64,000 nucleotides of DNA from positions 1-64,000 of the forward strand of contig JAFGIL010000067.1 in the NCBI GenBank assembly GCA_016929635.1. Direction: 5' to 3'. This document shows positions 59,064 to 64,000 of this stretch, one piece after another. The position numbers were made by a program, and so were the translations under genes. Source of the stretch: Endomicrobiales bacterium (GTDB lineage Bacteria > Elusimicrobiota > Endomicrobiia > Endomicrobiales > JAFGIL01). The notes under the pieces are model-generated. The model searched no databases. It was not told where the DNA came from and was given only the letters and a program-made list of their open reading frames with translations. Numbering within the stretch: position 1 is the first letter of the stretch; each line of letters begins with the position of its first letter.

Positions 59064-59077
59064 ATATTTGCTGTCTG

Positions 59078-59809
59078 CTATTTTTTAAGGTATCTCTCAG
59101 AGAACAATTTATCATCCAGTCTCAGGTCAAACTCGGCAGAATCCTCTTTCATTTCAAAATTTGTTATTTTCTGTGAGCCGATTTCTTTCATGGACACGAA
59201 AAGTGCTACCAGATGTCCGCCAATATTCACAATATCTTTCGATATAAGTTCTTTGTATTTAAGGTCGTTTTTATTATAATACTCAACTTTTGTGGCAATA
59301 AAATCATCCTTCCGGACATCAGCCAGCAGATATTTATAGGTTTTGTCTTTATCTTTAGGGATTATCTTAAGCACATATTCCTTATCCGTCTCTTTTTCGA
59401 TTTCAGCCGTATAGTCATCCACGTAATTCATGTCCATATCTTCGTAACTGAAGCTTGAACCCATCATGCTGCCTTTTTTGGCTGATTTTGAAAGAAGGCG
59501 CACCCTGTTTGTCCTGTTATTATAATACCAGATATTGTCACCTACGGTAAGTATTGCGGTTCCTTTGAGCCTTGCAGGTTCAGTAAACCGCATCAGGCTC
59601 ATGTCTTCTTCTTCTCCGGTTTTTTCATAAGAAATCAGTGACATGCTGGTTGTATGCCCGTCCCTGTTGATAATTTTCATAGTAGCATTCATCTTTGCGG
59701 TTTTATAATCCCTTACGTCATCCATTTTATCGAGTATCTCATCCGCCGTTAATGCGAACAGTAAAGTCCTGCAAAAAATGACTATAAATGATATAAATAT
59801 TTTTCTCAC
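59078..59809 (-). CDS. LolA-like outer membrane lipoprotein-sorting protein
   Basis: MRFTEPARLKGTAILTVGDNIWYYNNRTNRVRLLSKSAKKGSMMGSSFSYEDM. Confidence 0.88.
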   Translation of the reverse strand: MRKIFISFIVIFCRTLLFALTADEILDKMDDVRDYKTAKMNATMKIINRDGHTTSMSLISYEKTGEEEDMSLMRFTEPARLKGTAILTVGDNIWYYNNRTNRVRLLSKSAKKGSMMGSSFSYEDMDMNYVDDYTAEIEKETDKEYVLKIIPKDKDKTYKYLLADVRKDDFIATKVEYYNKNDLKYKELISKDIVNIGGHLVALFVSMKEIGSQKITNFEMKEDSAEFDLRLDDKLFSERYLKK

Positions 59810-59825
59810 TTAAACCTCCAAATTA

Positions 59826-62408
59826 TCATTCACTAGCTTTTTCTGTTACTTTTATCAGACTGCTTAATAATAGAACTGTCAGAAGAAAAGCCCAGCCGAT
59901 TCCGATTATCAAAAGCTTCCCGAATGAACCGAACCCCTGGTATTTGCTAACTATCATTGTTCCGAATGCTGCCATAGTTGTTAGGGTAGTCAATAAAATT
60001 GCCCGCCCGGTACTCTTCATGGCTATAACGATATTTCTTTCAATTAAATACCTGTGAATCAGATGCACTCCGTCATCCACTCCTATACCGATAATAATCG
60101 GCAATGCGATTATATTAACATAATCGAATTTCATCCCTGTCCATACCATAACGCCAACTAACAGAACCAGAGTAAAAGCCATCGGCATCATTGCGAAAGT
60201 CGCAAACTTTAGACTCCTGAAATCTATAAGAAGAATAATAAATATCGCACATACAACCAACAAAAGAACTTTCTTTCCTTCACTTGCTGCTATATTCATA
60301 ACCTCAATGCTTAAAAGAGAAGAGCCGGTCAGGGGCATATCCAGAGACTGTATTTCTGCCACATAAAGAGGCTGAAACTCGTTTGTCCAAACATCTTCCT
60401 TGGGATAAATAGTGGTTAGGAACGTGCCGTCTTTGCCGATGTAGTTTTCTTTTATGGTTCTAGGTATATCTTCCAAAGTTATTTTTTTGCTGCTGTTAGC
60501 ATTCAGGACCGTTTTTTTTATGTTCTTTATGAACAGTTTCTGTATTTTAACAAGATTATCGGCATTACCATCCAGGCTGTCTTTAGTCTCCTGTATTAGA
60601 TTGCTATTAACCAATTTATCTATTTTTTCAACTATCTTTGTTTCTCCTCCGATATATGCAAGGTCGCTCAACTCTATTAAATTCGCCTCAAGCCTCATGA
60701 TCTCATCTTTCAGCTGTTCCAGGTGGAGCCCTGAATCTGCTTCCGGCTTAATTCTTTTCTTTATACCGGCAAGAAGCTTCATGCGTTTCTGCTGTTCCTT
60801 TTGCACAGGAATATAATTTGCGATAGACTGTACCATGCCTACCGTATCAAGGTCTTCTGCCTGGTCCTTGATTTTATGCGCCTCTTCGATTGTTTTTGTT
60901 ATCCCAAGCGTTATATCATTGCTAAAATCGAACTTTTCTATCATCTTATCGTTTATCTCAAGTGATTCAAGGCCTTTTGCCTCGATATCTTTTAAATTCC
61001 TCGAAAACTCTATATCTTTAAATCTTACCGCGCTTAAAATCAGAAGTACAGCAATAAAGATTATAACAAGCGAAGGCCTTTTAACAACCGTACTTTCATA
61101 TAACTTTATTGCAACTGATTCTTCTTCCATTCTTTTTACTTCTTTTCTTCCAAAAATCAAAAGCAGGGAAGGAAGTATGAATATCGAAGCTAAAAGAGTG
61201 CAGATTATACCTATTCCAAGGGTAAATCCGAACTCCCTGAACGCGGGAAAAGTACTTATTACGAACATCATAAAACCAATCGAGGTCGTTATAGATCCCG
61301 TAATAATACCTTTCACGCTCTTCTCGTATACCTTGGTAATGGAATCTTCAACGCTGGTTCCCTTGTGGCGCTCTTCGGTATACAGTGCAATAATATGTAT
61401 CGCGTAATCTATTCCAAGCCCTATAAGAATTGCACCCATCATAGCAGTAAAAGAATTAAGCCATCCTACAAATATATATGTCAATCCCATAGACCATATA
61501 ATCCCGATAATTAAAGGGATAATTGCAAGTATAGTATATCGTATCAGCTTGAATCCTATTAAAAATATCAGGAATATAAAAATAATCGATAAAATCGAAG
61601 ATACTTTCATATCGCGCATGCTCGTATTCATTTCATCGCGTTGAAGCACCAGGAACCCGCCAATACCGGCTTTTACGTTATGAGCTTTCTGGTTATCCTT
61701 TATTACACCTTCGAGTTTATCTATAAAAGGGACCAATACCATAACTTCTGTTATAGGTATATCTGTCTTAACAAACATAAGACCCATAGACCTGTCAGAC
61801 GAAATCATGTACTTTGGCCCGGCCAGGAATTCATCAGACAGCTTTTTTACTTTATTTTTGTCGACTTCTGGGGCTTTCAGAGTATTTAAAAAATCTTCAA
61901 TAGTGTTAAATACTCCAAGCATTTCCTGCCTGTCTTTCCTCATTTTATCCGAATCCTCACCGGCAATGTATTCTTTTTCGAAATTATCGTTTAACCCGCC
62001 GACAAAATCCTTTAGGCTGGATGCAGTGAGCATTCCCTCGATAGATTCCAGCTCCCTTTCTTTAAGCAGTAAAAAACCGTGTTTCTTGATAAAATCCGTT
62101 TCCGATTTATATATAACCTCATCAACGTTATCCAGCTTGGATACTTTATGCCTGGTATCCTCTATGTAACTGATAATATCTTCTTCTCTGCCTTCAATAG
62201 CCACATTGATTAAATCAATACCTACAAAATTATCCAGGGCATTCTGGTATGCAACAACCGTAGGCTGGTTCTTCGGAAGCATATCCTCCATCCTCATATT
62301 CAGCTCCAGCTTACTGATCCACCATATGCACAGCGCCGTAAATAAAAATGATACAGCCAAAATTATTTTATAGCGTTTTTTTATTAACTCAGCGATTTTT
62401 ATTAACAT
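59826..62408 (-). CDS. RND/MMPL family transporter
   Basis: Duplicated TM blocks; GLGIDYAIHIIALYTEE and GIGVDDGVHLIHRY. Confidence 0.92.
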   Translation of the reverse strand: MLIKIAELIKKRYKIILAVSFLFTALCIWWISKLELNMRMEDMLPKNQPTVVAYQNALDNFVGIDLINVAIEGREEDIISYIEDTRHKVSKLDNVDEVIYKSETDFIKKHGFLLLKERELESIEGMLTASSLKDFVGGLNDNFEKEYIAGEDSDKMRKDRQEMLGVFNTIEDFLNTLKAPEVDKNKVKKLSDEFLAGPKYMISSDRSMGLMFVKTDIPITEVMVLVPFIDKLEGVIKDNQKAHNVKAGIGGFLVLQRDEMNTSMRDMKVSSILSIIFIFLIFLIGFKLIRYTILAIIPLIIGIIWSMGLTYIFVGWLNSFTAMMGAILIGLGIDYAIHIIALYTEERHKGTSVEDSITKVYEKSVKGIITGSITTSIGFMMFVISTFPAFREFGFTLGIGIICTLLASIFILPSLLLIFGRKEVKRMEEESVAIKLYESTVVKRPSLVIIFIAVLLILSAVRFKDIEFSRNLKDIEAKGLESLEINDKMIEKFDFSNDITLGITKTIEEAHKIKDQAEDLDTVGMVQSIANYIPVQKEQQKRMKLLAGIKKRIKPEADSGLHLEQLKDEIMRLEANLIELSDLAYIGGETKIVEKIDKLVNSNLIQETKDSLDGNADNLVKIQKLFIKNIKKTVLNANSSKKITLEDIPRTIKENYIGKDGTFLTTIYPKEDVWTNEFQPLYVAEIQSLDMPLTGSSLLSIEVMNIAASEGKKVLLLVVCAIFIILLIDFRSLKFATFAMMPMAFTLVLLVGVMVWTGMKFDYVNIIALPIIIGIGVDDGVHLIHRYLIERNIVIAMKSTGRAILLTTLTTMAAFGTMIVSKYQGFGSFGKLLIIGIGWAFLLTVLLLSSLIKVTEKASE

Positions 62409-62576
62409 CTTTTTCTCACTTTCAGATTAATACTAATCTTCATTTATTTTATTTATTTAATAATGTATTTTTATTCAAAGGTAAGCTGTCTGCTCTTGTA
62501 TTTAAAAAATCATAGGCAACATTTTCAACAACGGTATGAGATTTAAAATTACTCTTTTTAAAGTGGTGGGTTATAC

Positions 62577-62759
62577 CTATTTCCTCTTGCGCCTATCGTT
62601 TATTATCCGCCTCTCGGTTCCGTCTCTCCTTTCGCCCATTAACCTTCTTTCTTTTCCAACAGAAACATTATTCTTTCTTCTTTGAGCACCGCTTCTTCTA
62701 TCTCTATCGGACCTTCGTTCTTTATCTGATCTTTTCTCTCTAAAATCCAATAAACTCAC
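62577..62759 (-). CDS. small Arg-rich repetitive protein
   Basis: 60 aa ERRSDRDRRSGAQRR...GERRDGTERR periodicity. Confidence 0.5.
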   Translation of the reverse strand: MSLLDFREKRSDKERRSDRDRRSGAQRRKNNVSVGKERRLMGERRDGTERRIINDRRKRK

Positions 62760-62770
62760 CCCCGCACAAA

Positions 62771-63169
62771 CTACCTTCTATCTAATATGATTTCTCCTTT
62801 ATCAAAATCCATCTTAACACTAAAATTTCTGATATAATTCAGGCCTATCACTCCGTCAACATATCTTTCTTTCGGAAAGTTATAGCAATAAACCTCCAGA
62901 TCCTCAATCGGCTCGTTTCCTATAGAAAATTCTCTGAGCCTTACCATAGGCACGCTCTCTATATTATCAACAGTTATCATCTTCGCGGTTTCCTGGCTCT
63001 GGCCAGGCTCATAGCCCAGATACTTTACCATATCATAAGATATAGTCGTAACTGCTGCTCCGGTATCAAATGCAAGTTTAATTAAAAATTCCTGATCATT
63101 CTCTTTTCCAACCAGGATAGCTTCAACCACAATCAGGCTTTTATCCGGGTCAAACTTTATTTTTCCCAT
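62771..63169 (-). CDS. retropepsin-like aspartic protease
   Basis: IKLAFDTGAAVTTIS; VDGVIGLNYIRNFSVKMDF. Confidence 0.85.
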   Translation of the reverse strand: MGKIKFDPDKSLIVVEAILVGKENDQEFLIKLAFDTGAAVTTISYDMVKYLGYEPGQSQETAKMITVDNIESVPMVRLREFSIGNEPIEDLEVYCYNFPKERYVDGVIGLNYIRNFSVKMDFDKGEIILDRR

Positions 63170-63411
63170 TTAATCAACCCGCTCTTTTCCGGAATCTCTC
63201 CGATATACCTTAACGCTACCTTCCCTTTATAATCCCTAAACTCCTGCAGCCTAACAGATACCTCATCTCTGCTGTTTGTATGAAAAGCTACCTGGCCTGA
63301 GCTTAACTCGCCGTTATCGCTGAACTGGCAGTCGATCATAAATACCCATTGCTCTTTATACTTTTTCTCCACTTCTTTTGCAGTTAAAACCTGGGCTGAC
63401 ATTTTACTCAC
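63157..63411 (-). CDS. hypothetical protein co-transcribed with retropepsin-like gene
   Basis: 4-codon overlap with 62771-63169. Confidence 0.6.
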   Translation of the reverse strand: MSKMSAQVLTAKEVEKKYKEQWVFMIDCQFSDNGELSSGQVAFHTNSRDEVSVRLQEFRDYKGKVALRYIGEIPEKSGLIKWEK

Positions 63412-63429
63412 CTCCGTTTAAACATTGCT

Positions 63430-63786
63430 TCAGCAAGTTAGATGAAATGCACCGACAACCTTTTTACCTTTGCTTAAATAATCATTAAATATTTTTACCG
63501 CTTCATCTGTGCTTCTATCGATAATTTTTATATTTAAATCTTCCAGCTTCTTTTTAGTAGAATAAGGAACGTCCATAACACCGGAAGCCCCCTTGCCAAT
63601 AATTAAAAACTCGGGTTTATATGCTATTACTATTTTTAAATCATCTATATTTAACGAGTGCCCTTCTTTTCTCCACCAGCTATTTATTACTTTATCAGGA
63701 AAAATTATTATGTCTCGATTATATGACTTGCCATTAACTTTAATAAAGCCAAAGGAATACTCATCGATTTCCATAATTTTCAACAA
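63430..63786 (-). CDS. Mth938-like (DUF498) domain protein
   Basis: YSFGFIKVNGKSYNRDIIIFPDKVINSWWRKEGHSLNIDDL...LIIGKGASG. Confidence 0.82.
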   Translation of the reverse strand: MLKIMEIDEYSFGFIKVNGKSYNRDIIIFPDKVINSWWRKEGHSLNIDDLKIVIAYKPEFLIIGKGASGVMDVPYSTKKKLEDLNIKIIDRSTDEAVKIFNDYLSKGKKVVGAFHLTC

Positions 63787-63812
63787 ATATCATTAACTTA
63801 TAATAAATCCCG

Positions 63813-64000
63813 CTACTTCTTTATTGGTGTAGTTGTCTTCCTGAGCGTCGGTTTTGTTGTTGTCTTATTCGTGGTTGATTTTTTTGTTGCTGGGGTTGTC
63901 TTCTTTTTTGTGGTTGTTCTCCTCTTCGGGGTTGTTTTTTTAACCGGCTTTACCAGTTGTTTCTTTGTTTTTAAATAAAAATCCACATCCTTCTGGAATT
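63813..64000 (-). CDS. C-terminal end of a protein with Lys/Thr-rich low-complexity tail (truncated by window edge)
   Basis: Minus-strand frame ...FQKDVDFYLKTKKQLVKPVKKTTPKRRTTTKKKTTPATKKSTTNKTTTKPTLRKTTTPIKK*. Confidence 0.6.
   Translation of the reverse strand, partial: FQKDVDFYLKTKKQLVKPVKKTTPKRRTTTKKKTTPATKKSTTNKTTTKPTLRKTTTPIKK

Noticed and set aside
1-64000. CRISPR array
   Set aside because: No regularly spaced direct repeats with unique spacers seen; short repeats are palindromic and dispersed

Overview
AT-rich bacterial chromosomal window, almost fully coding. The lineage is not resolved; signal peptides, lipoproteins, RND and beta-barrel genes imply a diderm. Left flank (1-11.1 kb) is housekeeping/metabolic: methyltransferase, Ogg-type glycosylase, flavin reductase-rubredoxin, MFS, GT39-like, AI-2E, YbaB and GH65, with several small palindromic interspersed repeats. 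The main accessory feature is a ~23-kb integrated element. It is bounded by a perfect 74-bp direct repeat (11140-11213 and 34097-34170) that covers most of a tRNA-Arg(ACG). It carries a tyrosine integrase, an excisionase-like HTH, a primase-C-like protein, an OLD-family ATPase/TOPRIM nuclease, an HNH protein, membrane proteins, and an operon headed by a 2426-aa secreted SpvB/FG-GAP/RHS protein. The C-terminus of that protein carries a YkuD-like (L,D-transpeptidase) motif, and a lipoprotein (candidate immunity protein) follows 12 bp downstream. The right flank (34.2-64 kb) holds an NtrC-type two-component system divergent from an atypical sigma-54-like factor, MscS, S9 peptidase, YHS-permease, PhoH, an LTA-synthase-like sulfatase, a signalling cluster (WD40-caspase, DUF4384, GGDEF, HD-GYP, CheB) with two -24/-12 type promoter matches, and an RND/LolA-like/porin operon. 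All product calls come from reading the sequence and translations; no database search was run.
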